41,987 nucleotides of DNA from JAVBKE01 sp031554215 (GTDB lineage: Bacteria > Bacillota > Bacilli > JARBTR01). The notes below the pieces were generated by a model. The model saw nothing but the letters and a program-made list of their open reading frames with translations, was not told where the DNA came from and did no database searches. Of this stretch, positions 15,507 through 24,160 are shown piece by piece. Within the stretch, counting starts at the first letter, position 1, and the number at the start of each line of letters is the position of its first letter. The position numbers and the translations under genes were made by a program. Location of the stretch: assembly GCA_031554215.1 (NCBI GenBank), contig JAVBKF010000003.1:1-41987 (forward strand), given 5' to 3'.

Positions 15507-17342
15507 ATGGGTGTTTTTTCGTATGATTTAGTACTTTTGCATGCACCAAGCGTGTATGATTTCCGTGATTCGGCCATGCTTTCTGGTCCAATCAGTGATG
15601 TCGTTCCATCTTCTCCAATTTTCGAGATGTACCCAATTGGTTTAACAAGTATCGCTGGAATGCTCGAGAAGTATGGTTTTAAAGTGAAGTTACTCAACAT
15701 TGCTAACAGGATGCTAATGGATGAAGAATTTAATGTTGAGGAAAAAATTCGTGGGATTAAGACGAAGGCGTTCGGGATTGACTTACACTGGATGCCTCAT
15801 GCGCATGGCAGCATCGAACTTGCAAAAGTAGTTAAGAAGATTCATCCAGATATCCCGATTGTCTTTGGTGGGTTGTCTTCAACGTATTATCATCAAGATT
15901 TGATTGCGTATCCTTGTATTGATTTTGTGATGAGAGGGGACTCTACTGAGAAGTTGATGCTATTGTGGATGGACCGGATTAGTAAAGGCGCAACTGACTT
16001 CTCAGAGATTCCAAATCTAACATGGAAGCGTGGGGACGAAAGGTTTTATAATCCGCTTACTTATGTGCCAGAACATTATAATGATGTAGATGTGCCTGAC
16101 TATCGCTATACGGTGAAATCTGTTTTCAAGTATTGGAGTTTGACCGATCCTCTTCCTTATAATGGCTGGTTACAGTATCCGAATACGGCATTACTGTCAG
16201 CGAAGGGTTGTACGAATAAGTGTATTATTTGTGGTAGCTCGAGCTCAGCAGCAGAGCTCAATTGTAAGCGTCCAAGTATTTCGGTTCGTTCTCCGGAGAA
16301 ATTAGTGGAGGATATTCTTTTTATTCAGCGTTGGAGCCGCGCACCGATATTTGTTCTCGGCGATTTTCGCCAAAATGGCAAACAATATGTTGATGATTTC
16401 TTCCGTTTATTGAAACAGCATAAAATTAAAAATGAACTTGTATTTGAATTGTTTCAGTATGTGCCAGAACATTTCTATGAACGTATGAATGAAGCATTGC
16501 CGAGCAGTGGTTATAGCATCGAAATTACGCTAGAAACACATGATGAGAAAATTCGTCGTCATAATGGTAAGATGAATTGCACAAATCCTAAGGTGATTGA
16601 AACGTTGCAAAATGCGTTGAAACATGGTTGTAAAAAGATTGATCTGTTCTTTATGACAGGCATTCCTGATCAGACATATGATAGTGCCATGCAAAATATT
16701 GATTTTGTTGAAGAGATTCATTTGGCTTGTAATCATTCGCGGAAAATTTCTTATTTTGTCGCACCATTAGCGCCATTTCTTGACCCTGGATGCAAAGGGT
16801 TTGAAGAGCCGGAAAAATATGGTTACCGCAGGTTTTGCCACAATCTTGAGGATCATCGCAAGGCGATTACTGCGTCATCATGGAAGTATATGCTCAGTTA
16901 TGAGACAACATCAATGAACCGTGATGAAATTGTTGCTTCAACCTATGATTCTGCCGCTAAGCTAAATGATTTTAAATTGAAGCATGGGTTAATTACCAGT
17001 GATGTGCATGAAGATGTGAAAGAGAAAATTGCAGAATCGCAGAAATATATCGCGCAAATTGACCATATGATGTCACTCCCTGAGAGTGAGCAAACAGCTG
17101 AAATGGAACGCATTCGCGAAGATATTAAGGATATTAACCGCCACAGTATTTGCGGAAAGAATGAGCTGAAGTGGGAAGTCAATAAACACTATGCAAACTT
17201 TTTCTCGCTTGCATGGGTGGGGTTGGAATTACTACTTCATGACTGGTTTGGTCGTAAATCAAAGAAACAGATCAGTGAAATTGAGGGAGAAATACTGGGG
17301 TATGCACCTTTTGGAATTAAACTTGAACGAAAAGCGATGTAG
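15507..17342 (+). CDS. B12-binding-domain radical SAM protein
   Basis: 611 residues. The N-terminal ~170 resemble a cobalamin-binding Rossmann domain (YPIGLTSIAGMLEKYGF, DLHWMPHAHG, IVFGGLSS). The radical SAM centre is CTNKCIIC, a C-x3-C-x2-C cluster motif at Cys235, 239 and 242. A long C-terminal region with IDLFFMTGIPDQT follows. The ensemble recalls the TIGR04190/Ta0216-type B12 radical SAM proteins, whose substrate is unknown. Members of the wider class methylate or rearrange unreactive carbons. The ATG at 15507 is preferred because AAGGTGG lies nine bases upstream; TTG at 15501 is too close. It stands alone, with no obvious substrate-peptide or pathway partner. Confidence 0.8.
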   Translation: MGVFSYDLVLLHAPSVYDFRDSAMLSGPISDVVPSSPIFEMYPIGLTSIAGMLEKYGFKVKLLNIANRMLMDEEFNVEEKIRGIKTKAFGIDLHWMPHAHGSIELAKVVKKIHPDIPIVFGGLSSTYYHQDLIAYPCIDFVMRGDSTEKLMLLWMDRISKGATDFSEIPNLTWKRGDERFYNPLTYVPEHYNDVDVPDYRYTVKSVFKYWSLTDPLPYNGWLQYPNTALLSAKGCTNKCIICGSSSSAAELNCKRPSISVRSPEKLVEDILFIQRWSRAPIFVLGDFRQNGKQYVDDFFRLLKQHKIKNELVFELFQYVPEHFYERMNEALPSSGYSIEITLETHDEKIRRHNGKMNCTNPKVIETLQNALKHGCKKIDLFFMTGIPDQTYDSAMQNIDFVEEIHLACNHSRKISYFVAPLAPFLDPGCKGFEEPEKYGYRRFCHNLEDHRKAITASSWKYMLSYETTSMNRDEIVASTYDSAAKLNDFKLKHGLITSDVHEDVKEKIAESQKYIAQIDHMMSLPESEQTAEMERIREDIKDINRHSICGKNELKWEVNKHYANFFSLAWVGLELLLHDWFGRKSKKQISEIEGEILGYAPFGIKLERKAM

Positions 17343-17354
17343 TCGTTTATTTGC

Positions 17355-17406
17355 ACCACTAGGTTGTCTAGCCTCTGAAAGCTGATGAGCTATTGGTTTT
17401 TTTTTT
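17355..17406 (+). terminator. terminator of the radical SAM gene
   Basis: ACCACTAG pairs imperfectly with CTATTGGT and is followed by a run of ten T. Confidence 0.7.
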
Positions 17407-17514
17407 GACATTTTGTTTGAATACCCCCTAAATCAAGCAAATAAGTACGGTTTTTTTCATTATTCTAGTACACTGAGGTTGAATTTTTAACTGAGGGTAA
17501 TCGAGGTGGAGATT

Positions 17515-17937
17515 ATGAAGAAGATCGTTCTTTTACTGTCTACAGTAATATTGATGACAGCTTGTAGTCCTGTGGTGCACGGTATGGGTGACATGAATAT
17601 GCGTGAGAACGGACTAATTGATGTGAAGCTCAGCTGGGACCAAGAAGTCATCAATGCCAATGAGGCAGTTACTTTTCAGGCGGTTGTTTCACAAGCTGGA
17701 AAAGGTGTGAATGATGCTAATAAAGTGGTGTTTGAAATCTGGAAGAATGACAAGCCGCTAGAAAAACATGAGAAAATTGAAGTTGATGTGAATTCTGCTG
17801 TAAATGGTCACTACAATTTGCAGAAAACATTCACGGAAGTTGGACAGTACCATGTGATTGCCCACGTGACCGCACGTGGTTCGCATAGTATGCCAGAGAA
17901 AACATTTGACGTGGGTGCTAAACTGAATGGGGACTAG
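17515..17937 (+). CDS. YtkA-like domain lipoprotein
   Basis: 140 residues. KKIVLLLSTVILMTAC is a lipoprotein signal peptide with the lipidated Cys17. The mature part is a small beta-sandwich domain (VKLSWDQEVINANEAVTFQ, then VFEIWKND and GQYHVIAHVTARGSH) typical of YtkA/FixH-like extracytoplasmic proteins, several of which handle copper. The MGDMNM and HSMPEK segments offer methionine/histidine ligands, consistent with metal binding but not proof. The ATG at 17515 is used because the GAGGTGG motif precedes it by five bases. No partner gene is adjacent. Confidence 0.75.
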   Translation: MKKIVLLLSTVILMTACSPVVHGMGDMNMRENGLIDVKLSWDQEVINANEAVTFQAVVSQAGKGVNDANKVVFEIWKNDKPLEKHEKIEVDVNSAVNGHYNLQKTFTEVGQYHVIAHVTARGSHSMPEKTFDVGAKLNGD

Positions 17938-18203
17938 CTTCCCCAGATTCTTGAATTACCGGCATAATTGTCTGTTGATTTAGGTCGCTCTAAATAAGTG
18001 AGAAAGTATGATGGGGCACCGGACTTCGGTTCTGTTAGGTTGCTAGATTCCGTTTCAGCACTGTTAAAGTCTATCAGGTCACGGCAATGTAGCGTAGGTA
18101 TCGCAACGGAAAGTGGCTCTACCGAAGCATCAATCTGTCAGTGGTTATCATTTGCATTCGTATCCTAAACCAGCTAAACTGGTCTCATACAATTAAATAG
18201 TGC
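17938..18203. other. gene-free stretch upstream of the TPP riboswitch
   Basis: GGGGACTAGCTTCCCC directly after the preceding stop may form a small hairpin. No gene or strong site is otherwise visible; the thiT promoter must lie near its right end. Confidence 0.35.
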
Positions 18204-18204
18204 A

Positions 18205-18288
18205 CAAGGGGAGCCTAGAATTTAGGCTGAGAGTGAGCGGATGCTCTGACCCTTTGAACCTGTTTGTTAGTACAAGCGTAGGAATGTG
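18205..18288 (+). promoter_or_regulatory. TPP (THI-box) riboswitch
   Basis: Contains the conserved core in order: AGGGGAGCC, GGCTGAGAG, GACCCTTTGAACCTG and AGCGTAGGAA. These are the thiamine-pyrophosphate sensing segments of the THI element. It precedes the thiamine transporter gene thiT, the classical arrangement. Confidence 0.95.
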
Positions 18289-18303
18289 ACCGAACTTTGA
18301 GGG

Positions 18304-18338
18304 CAACGTGACCATTTTCTATAGCGCGTTGTTTTTTT
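18304..18338 (+). terminator. riboswitch expression-platform terminator
   Basis: CAACGTG and CGCGTTG (one G-T) followed by seven T, 15 nt downstream of the TPP aptamer and before the thiT start. TPP binding would be expected to favour this terminator. Confidence 0.85.
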
Positions 18339-18394
18339 AGTATAAAATACTAGAAAAGGTTATGTTCTCACCTGAGAAAAAGGAGAGAAGCGTA

Positions 18395-18970
18395 ATGAGA
18401 AATCAAAAAACACTGCTTTTAACTGAGATTGCCATTTTCACATCATTTGCAATGATACTGGAGACTTTTGCTAAGATTGCACTACCTCTGAAATTCTGGC
18501 CGCAGGGTGGAACCATTTCGATTGCAATGGTTCCTGTTTTTATGATTGCGTACCGTTGGGGAACGAAAGCGGGTTGCGTGACCGGTGCCTTGTTTGGTGC
18601 GCTACAGTTAGCTAGTGGCGAGCCTGCCTATAGTCTACTTCAAGCATTGCTTGATTACATTGTCGCATTTAGCGTACTAGGGATTGCTGGGGTTTTTGCT
18701 GGTAGAATCAAAGCACTGATGCTGGAGGATAATCAGAAGTGGGTCTGGGTGACGATTCTGTCTATCGTGGCGGCATCAGGGCTACGCCTTGGCTCTCATA
18801 TCCTATCCGGGTTCTTATTCTTCTCCGAGTTTGTTCCCGAGGGGATGCCAGTTTGGCAGTATATGGCCCTATACAACATTGGCTATATCGGACCAAGTGT
18901 TGTCCTTTGCTCTATTGCGATGGTTATTTTGATGAAAACATTGCCGAAAAAATATCTATTTGTCAAATGA
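18395..18970 (+). CDS. thiT: energy-coupled thiamine transporter ThiT (ECF S component)
   Basis: 191-residue membrane protein with about six hydrophobic helices. It carries the ThiT signature: EIAIFTSFAMILE at helix 1, the LKFWPQGGTISIAMVPV segment that lines the thiamine site, YRWGTKAG, and the QALLDYIVAF and RLGSHILSG motifs. It binds thiamine from outside and works with the shared EcfAA'T module encoded elsewhere. The ATG at 18395 has AGGAGA eight bases upstream; the longer reading from 18362 lacks a site. Control by the TPP riboswitch and terminator directly upstream makes the function secure. Confidence 0.93.
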   Translation: MRNQKTLLLTEIAIFTSFAMILETFAKIALPLKFWPQGGTISIAMVPVFMIAYRWGTKAGCVTGALFGALQLASGEPAYSLLQALLDYIVAFSVLGIAGVFAGRIKALMLEDNQKWVWVTILSIVAASGLRLGSHILSGFLFFSEFVPEGMPVWQYMALYNIGYIGPSVVLCSIAMVILMKTLPKKYLFVK

Positions 18971-19006
18971 GGGTACATTTCTTATAAAATTATTTTAAAT
19001 TTCTCT

Positions 19007-19034
19007 TTGTGTAGTGATAAGGTTGGTATATAAT
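19007..19034 (+). promoter_or_regulatory. mreB promoter
   Basis: TTGTGT (19007-19012), 16-bp spacer, TATAAT (19029-19034). It gives a ~245-nt leader before mreB, which begins with a 9-bp perfect hairpin AATAAGTTG/CAACTTATT (19051-19083). Confidence 0.55.
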
Positions 19035-19288
19035 AAGATAATAGCCCTGCAATAAGTTGCTCAATGAATATTGTCAACTTATTTTATTGTGGTAGCGTAT
19101 TTCGGTATTTGTGCCGATTTTGAGGGGCGAGTGTGCTTTAGACAAGGCAAGTCGTTCGTTAATGGGTGAACTTGAGATAAAAAAATCACCAAATTGATTT
19201 TGAAAAGGGAATATTTGTTCATAATAATAAATGGAATCTGTTTTTTTCAGAAAATGAGTTGAATGATAAATGAAGAAAAGGTGATGGC

Positions 19289-20302
19289 ATGTTTGGAATG
19301 GGTGCAAGAGAGTTAGGAATTGATTTAGGCACTGCGAATACGATTGTCTATGCAAGAGGAAAAGGGATTATCGTCCGAGAACCATCTGTTGTTGCTTATC
19401 ATCGAGATACGAAGGAAATTGTTGCTGTTGGTAGTGACGCACGTAATATGCTTGGCCGGACACCTGGCAGTGTCGTTGCATCAAGACCGATGAAAGATGG
19501 TGTAATTGCTGACTTTGAGACAACCGTTCAGATGATGAAGCATTATCTAAATCAGGCACAGAAAAGTGGGGGGGTTCTATCAAGAAAGCCCAACGTAATG
19601 GTGTGTATTCCGTCCGGCGTTACTTCTGTTGAGCAGAGAGCAGTTGAAGATGCTACCCGGCTTGCTGGAGCGGCATCAGCTGTGACAATAGAAGAGCCAT
19701 TTGCAGCTGCAATTGGTGCGGGACTGCCTGTGTGGGAGGCTACTGGCAACATGGTTGTTGATATTGGTGGTGGAACAACAGAAGTTGCTGTCATCTCTTT
19801 TGGTGGGATTGTTACTTCTCAATCAATTCGTGTAGCAGGAGACAAGATGGACGAAGCGATTACACACTTTATCCGCAAGAAATTCAATCTGATGATTGGT
19901 GAACGGACCTCCGAGGAAATTAAATTTAGAATTGCCATCGCAAGCGAGGGTGATCCAAATGAGAAAATGGAAATCAAAGGTCGTGACCTCCTTACTGGTT
20001 TACCGAAGACAATCGTCATTACTGCTGAAGAAATCGGACTGGCACTGAGAGAGACCGTACAAGCCATCATTGAGGTCGTTAAACTGAATCTTGAACGAAC
20101 ACCGCCAGAGCTCGCAGCGGATATCATTAACCGGGGAATTGTTTTAACTGGTGGTGGTGCATTGCTGAAGAATCTTGACCGAGTGATTAGTGAAGAAACG
20201 CGGATTCCTGTATCTGTTGCTGAGAACCCACTCGATTGCGTAGCGATTGGGACAGGACTCGCACTTGAAAATATTAGTCAAGTAAAGTCATATGTAAACT
20301 AG
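19289..20302 (+). CDS. mreB: rod-shape-determining actin homologue MreB
   Basis: 337 residues. MreB forms membrane-bound filaments that orient lateral wall synthesis. The actin-fold nucleotide motifs are present: GIDLGTANT (phosphate 1), VVDIGGGTTEVAVI (phosphate 2) and GIVLTGGGALL (adenosine). The N-terminus MFGMGARELGIDLGT aligns with MreB of B. subtilis (not Mbl or MreBH), which supports the ATG at 19289. A weak AAAAGGTG site precedes it. mreC and mreD follow, but only after 524 bp, an unusually wide gap for this operon. Confidence 0.95.
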   Translation: MFGMGARELGIDLGTANTIVYARGKGIIVREPSVVAYHRDTKEIVAVGSDARNMLGRTPGSVVASRPMKDGVIADFETTVQMMKHYLNQAQKSGGVLSRKPNVMVCIPSGVTSVEQRAVEDATRLAGAASAVTIEEPFAAAIGAGLPVWEATGNMVVDIGGGTTEVAVISFGGIVTSQSIRVAGDKMDEAITHFIRKKFNLMIGERTSEEIKFRIAIASEGDPNEKMEIKGRDLLTGLPKTIVITAEEIGLALRETVQAIIEVVKLNLERTPPELAADIINRGIVLTGGGALLKNLDRVISEETRIPVSVAENPLDCVAIGTGLALENISQVKSYVN

Positions 20303-20826
20303 AAAACAGACTTATTGGCTTAATAATCAAAAATAAAATGCCTAGTAGCATAGTAAACAAAGCTTCAGGCAAGATGTATGTACATTCTACATAAAGACGG
20401 GCACTCATCCGCTGTCAGGGATCTAGGCAGGCGGATCTGGATGTGGTCCTCACATTTCTACTCTTCGGGAAACAAATGCGAGGACAGATTTTCCCATACA
20501 GAAGTGGTGCGGGCATCACGATAGACGTGAGATTGATGCTCAGTAATCGAAGACCGATACGAGACTTCTGATCACTTTAGATTACTGCACTCCATTTGTA
20601 TCGCTATCAGCGATTTTGGTAGTCAAAAGTAGTTTTTATCATCAAATAAGAAGTTTCGTTTTTTATAAAAAACGAATAAAAAGTGAGTCGTTTTCGTTTA
20701 CAATAGAAATAGTAGGCGTGGGGTGGTGAGGTTCTTCGGAAACATTTATGATGCTTGGTCCGAAGCACCTGACCAGCATACACTTATCGCAACAAGTATA
20801 TTGTAAAGAAGCAGAGGAAAAAGAAC
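20303..20826 (+). other. structured 524-bp spacer between mreB and mreC
   Basis: No gene. It contains a hairpin with ATCCGC/GCGGAT arms (20407-20436) and a second with GTCCTC-A-CATTT / AAATG-C-GAGGAC (20446-20485), followed by further short repeats. These may form a single folded RNA. Confidence 0.45.
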
Positions 20827-21687
20827 ATGCCACAGTTTTTCTTAAATAAAAAATTAATTACGATTTTAATTACAATTATCCTAGTCGTTGTTGTTGTGGG
20901 TTATACAGTGCGAGATAGGGTTAATTTAACATGGCCTGAGAAATTTGTTAAAGATACGACAAACTTTGTGCAAATGGTGATTGATAAGCCAGTGAACTTT
21001 GTCACAGGGGTTTTTGATCATATTGATAGTGTGCAAAATGCGCTGGTAGAGAACGAGAAGTTGAAGAAAGAGCTCGACTCTCAGGTTGCATTAGAAACTC
21101 AGGTGTATGAACTAGAAAAAGAGAACGAGGAGCTCAAAGCGCTCAATGACTTAGAAGGTAGCGGTGATGTTGAATATATTAGTGCTAAGGTGATAGGTCG
21201 TTCCTCGGATATGTGGCATGAATACGTCACGATTGATAAAGGAGACAACAGTGGTATTGAAGCGAATATGGCTGTGATAACGTCCGATGGTCTAATTGGT
21301 AAAGTGAAAACGACCAATAATTTTTCATCGACTGTTCAGTTGATTACTAGTCTTGATTCAACCAATCGTATTTCAGCAGAGGTACAGGGTGATACACCAG
21401 TCTATGGCGTTATTCAGGGGTACGATGAAGAGACGGGGACACTTCAGCTCAGCGTTAATCTGAATGAAGACATTAAAGTTGGATCAAATGTCATTTCCTC
21501 AGGGCTGGGTACTGTGTTTCCATCAGGACTACTGATTGGCAAAGTGACAAACGTGGAGCTCGATCAATATGGTCTTTCTAAAGTGGCTGAAGTGGAGCCG
21601 TATGCTGACTTGAATGATTTCGGTTATGTCAAAGTTGTCAAAAGACCCGATACTGCAAGTATTGATGATGCTGAGGGTGACCTATGA
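20827..21687 (+). CDS. mreC: rod-shape-determining protein MreC
   Basis: 286 residues. One N-terminal membrane helix (about 9-27), a coiled-coil (about 75-105, ENEKLKKELDSQVALETQVYEL region), then the beta-barrel MreC domain with SAKVIGRSSDMWHEYVTIDKG, MAVITSDGLIGKV and SSGLGTVFPSGLLIGKV. It bridges the MreB filament to extracytoplasmic penicillin-binding proteins. Start supported by AGAGGAAAA upstream. Its stop overlaps the mreD start in an ATGA tetranucleotide, implying translational coupling. Confidence 0.95.
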   Translation: MPQFFLNKKLITILITIILVVVVVGYTVRDRVNLTWPEKFVKDTTNFVQMVIDKPVNFVTGVFDHIDSVQNALVENEKLKKELDSQVALETQVYELEKENEELKALNDLEGSGDVEYISAKVIGRSSDMWHEYVTIDKGDNSGIEANMAVITSDGLIGKVKTTNNFSSTVQLITSLDSTNRISAEVQGDTPVYGVIQGYDEETGTLQLSVNLNEDIKVGSNVISSGLGTVFPSGLLIGKVTNVELDQYGLSKVAEVEPYADLNDFGYVKVVKRPDTASIDDAEGDL

Positions 21688-22199
21688 AGGATGCGCTTTT
21701 ATTTATCCTCGGTATCGTATTGTTAGTGAGTGAAGGTGTATATGCCAATGTGACGGTGACAAACCTAAACAGTGGGCAGTGGGTATTTGTGCTACATATT
21801 CTAGTGATTTATCTGATATATATCGCCTGGTTCAGTGACAAGTGGATTAGTCTGATTTATGCGTTGCTATTTGGTCTCATTTTCGATATTTCTAATGCAG
21901 GGATAATTGGTATTTATGCAGTCATTTTGCCAGTTGTCGTCTATGGCTCTTTACTGATTAAGGATGCAGCAGACAGTCAGCAAGTGATGATTGTCAATAC
22001 TGTCGCGATTGGCGCGATTGTCGTCGTTGAGATATTGGTTTACCTTGAATACATGATTCTTGGACAGATTCATGTCACATTACCAGATTTTCTCCTATAC
22101 CGTTTGGGTCCAACTTTGTTGTTCAATACAGTTATTGCTTTAATTTTCGGCTATCCCTTTATGCGACTTTGCAAGGAAAAAAGTCAGTTTGGTAATTAA
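21684..22199 (+). CDS. mreD: rod-shape-determining protein MreD
   Basis: 171-residue integral membrane protein with about five hydrophobic segments and few charged residues. The YALLFGLIFDISNAGIIGIYA stretch corresponds to the G-x-x-x-D-x-x-x-g-x-x-G-x-x motif of MreD. It belongs to the elongasome with MreB and MreC. The ATG overlaps the mreC stop (ATGA). minC and minD, which follow mreD in B. subtilis, are absent here. Confidence 0.92.
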   Translation: MKDALLFILGIVLLVSEGVYANVTVTNLNSGQWVFVLHILVIYLIYIAWFSDKWISLIYALLFGLIFDISNAGIIGIYAVILPVVVYGSLLIKDAADSQQVMIVNTVAIGAIVVVEILVYLEYMILGQIHVTLPDFLLYRLGPTLLFNTVIALIFGYPFMRLCKEKSQFGN

Positions 22200-22243
22200 T
22201 AGTAAGAAACGATTATCCGTTAGTGGAAGAGGGCGAACTAGTG

Positions 22244-22741
22244 ATGTTTAATTTGGGTAAATTGATTCAAATGCAGAGAGAACTAGATAACCGCATCCAG
22301 TCTACTAAGGCAATGCCAATACAAGAGTTGATAGAGAAAAAATCATTGGCACTTTTAGTGGAGCTCGGTGAGCTTGCAAATGAAACAAGGTGTTTTAAAT
22401 TTTGGAGTCAAAAAGGACCATCTGCAAGGGAACTAATTCTTGACGAGTTTGCGGATGGGTTACATTTTATTCTTTCTCTAGGCATTACACTCGGCATGGA
22501 TGAGGACGATACACCAATCATGTTTGAGAAAGGGATTGAGACAAATTGTACAACTTGTTTTATTCAGATGTATCAATCAGCTTTGGCATTTTGTCAGGAG
22601 ACTAATGCTGAGGGTTATAGCCAATTGCTGAACCAGTATCTACAATTAGGTTTTCTACTCGGCTTTTCTTTTGAGGATATTGAACAAGCTTATGTGAAAA
22701 AGAATCTTGTCAATCATGACAGACAGCGTACAGGATATTAA
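22244..22741 (+). CDS. dimeric (type II) dUTP diphosphatase
   Basis: 165 residues, all-alpha NTP-pyrophosphohydrolase fold of the dUTPase_2 family. It hydrolyses dUTP to dUMP and PPi, keeping uracil out of DNA and feeding thymidylate synthesis. The metal-binding ELGELANE box lies in LALLVELGELANETRCFKFWS and the second acidic motif is DEFADGLHF. This is unrelated in fold to trimeric Dut. The ATG at 22244 has AGAGGG nine bases upstream; GTG at 22223 is in frame but unsupported. It is followed by a terminator. Confidence 0.88.
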   Translation: MFNLGKLIQMQRELDNRIQSTKAMPIQELIEKKSLALLVELGELANETRCFKFWSQKGPSARELILDEFADGLHFILSLGITLGMDEDDTPIMFEKGIETNCTTCFIQMYQSALAFCQETNAEGYSQLLNQYLQLGFLLGFSFEDIEQAYVKKNLVNHDRQRTGY

Positions 22742-22820
22742 CGATGTTCATCTCTGGACCTCTAGGTTCTGGTGGCGGCGCTTACATCTATCACAAAGAA
22801 TATGTACCATGCCTGAATTT

Positions 22821-22842
22821 GGGACCGATAGGTTCTTTTTTT
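22821..22842 (+). terminator. terminator of the dUTPase gene
   Basis: GGGACC, GATA loop, GGTTCT, then seven T. The same GGACC-N4-GGTTC motif occurs 65 nt earlier (22756-22769) without a T-run, so alternative pairing is possible. Confidence 0.7.
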
Positions 22843-22999
22843 GTTTTCTTCCCCGAATAGTTCACTAGCCTAAAGCAAACAATAGATAGAGCACCCAAAC
22901 CTTTATTTAAACTTGAAGCTGTGTCTGGAATGAATAAGATTGACTTTTCAGGCATATGCGGTTCCAAAATAGGGCGGGGTTACTGTTATTTGTGGATGA

Positions 23000-24103
23000 G
23001 TGGTGAAGAGGATGAATATCGACTTAAAATGGCTTTATCGAATTGGGATTTTGTTGTTAACGAGTGCCTTGCTCTATATTATTTTCTTACTCAGACCAGT
23101 GTGGCTACAGCTACTCCATTTGATTTTATTTTCGTCCATTCCGTTTCTGGTTGCTGTTTTCATTAGTTACCTTCTTTATCCGCTACTGCTGTTTTTAGAA
23201 AAACAGGGACTGAAGAAGTGGATGGCGATTAGTTTGATTTATATTGTTTTCTTTGGTGTGATTGGACTCACTATTTATAAAGGGGTACCACTACTGTTTG
23301 AGCAGGTCAAGGCGTTTGCTACGGGTTCACCTGATTTGATCAATGATTATCGTCATCTGTTTGCCCGGTTTGAGAAACAAACATCACAATTACCATTTGG
23401 ACTAGATGACAAGGTGGAAGACATGATGAACTATGTAGAAGCCCGCATGGTAAGGCAAGTTGAACACTACGGCAAGGGACTTGCAAACTTCCCTGGTTTT
23501 TTGATAATGCTAACAATCATTCCATTTGTGACATTTTACATATTGCGCGACTATGAGAAAATCAAGGCGTTCTTTTACAATAGTACACCAAATAGATGGA
23601 AAGCGAGTGGTAGCCAGTTTATGAGGGATTTGGACCGCTCGCTTGGCAGTTACATTCGTGGACTGTTATTGCTCAGTGTGTTCATCGGTGTGCTGACTTA
23701 TATCATACTGCTTTTTTTCCGGATGAAGTATTCTTTACTACTCAGCGTGATTATTGGTATCACCAATATTATTCCAACATTTGGACCGATCATTGGTGCG
23801 ATCCCGGCGCTTCTGATAGCGGTAACAATCTCAAAGGCGATGGTGATAAAGGTGCTGATTACGATTATCGTTCTGCAAATTGTAGAAGGTAACCTTTTGG
23901 CGCCGGTCATTATGGGAAAGAGTCTCCATATGCATCCTTTAGTGATTATGATTGCACTTGTGCTGGGGGAAGAAATTGGCGGACTGCTTGGGCTAGTCTT
24001 TTCAGTGCCAATTTTGGCGGTGCTACGTGTTGTGATACTCCACGCCAAAGTTCACTTCGGGCAGAAAGACACTGAGGAAGAGTCTATGCATGAACTCCCG
24101 TAG
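23000..24103 (+). CDS. AI-2E family transporter / YrrI-like permease
   Basis: 367 residues with about eight membrane segments: two near the N-terminus, a long extracytoplasmic-type loop (~95-160), then the conserved FPGFLIMLTIIPFVTFYILRD helix and the C-terminal block FGPIIGAIPALLIAV, VEGNLLAPVIMGKSLHMHP and EEIGGLLGLVFSVP. These features define the AI-2E transporter family (PF01594), whose substrates vary and are usually unknown. Start is uncertain: GTG at 23000 and ATG at 23012 are both possible, with GGATGAG just upstream. A GC-rich hairpin follows. Confidence 0.85.
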   Translation: MVKRMNIDLKWLYRIGILLLTSALLYIIFLLRPVWLQLLHLILFSSIPFLVAVFISYLLYPLLLFLEKQGLKKWMAISLIYIVFFGVIGLTIYKGVPLLFEQVKAFATGSPDLINDYRHLFARFEKQTSQLPFGLDDKVEDMMNYVEARMVRQVEHYGKGLANFPGFLIMLTIIPFVTFYILRDYEKIKAFFYNSTPNRWKASGSQFMRDLDRSLGSYIRGLLLLSVFIGVLTYIILLFFRMKYSLLLSVIIGITNIIPTFGPIIGAIPALLIAVTISKAMVIKVLITIIVLQIVEGNLLAPVIMGKSLHMHPLVIMIALVLGEEIGGLLGLVFSVPILAVLRVVILHAKVHFGQKDTEEESMHELP

Positions 24104-24139
24104 TAAGGCGGTTGCGTTTGGCTAGTAATGATGTCTCGT

Positions 24140-24160
24140 GGGGGGACTCTATCTCCCCTT
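24140..24160 (+). terminator. probable terminator after the AI-2E gene
   Basis: GGGGGA and TCTCCCC arms around a short loop, then TTTGC. Weak T-run. Confidence 0.45.

Noticed and set aside
22756..22790. T-box leader (GGTTCTGGTGGCGGCG resembles a T-box antiterminator)
   Set aside because: The AGGGTGGNACCGCG consensus is absent and no aminoacyl-tRNA synthetase or amino-acid gene follows.
22921..23166. 81-residue ORF overlapping the start of the AI-2E family gene
   Set aside because: Out-of-frame shadow of the membrane protein gene; no ribosome binding site.
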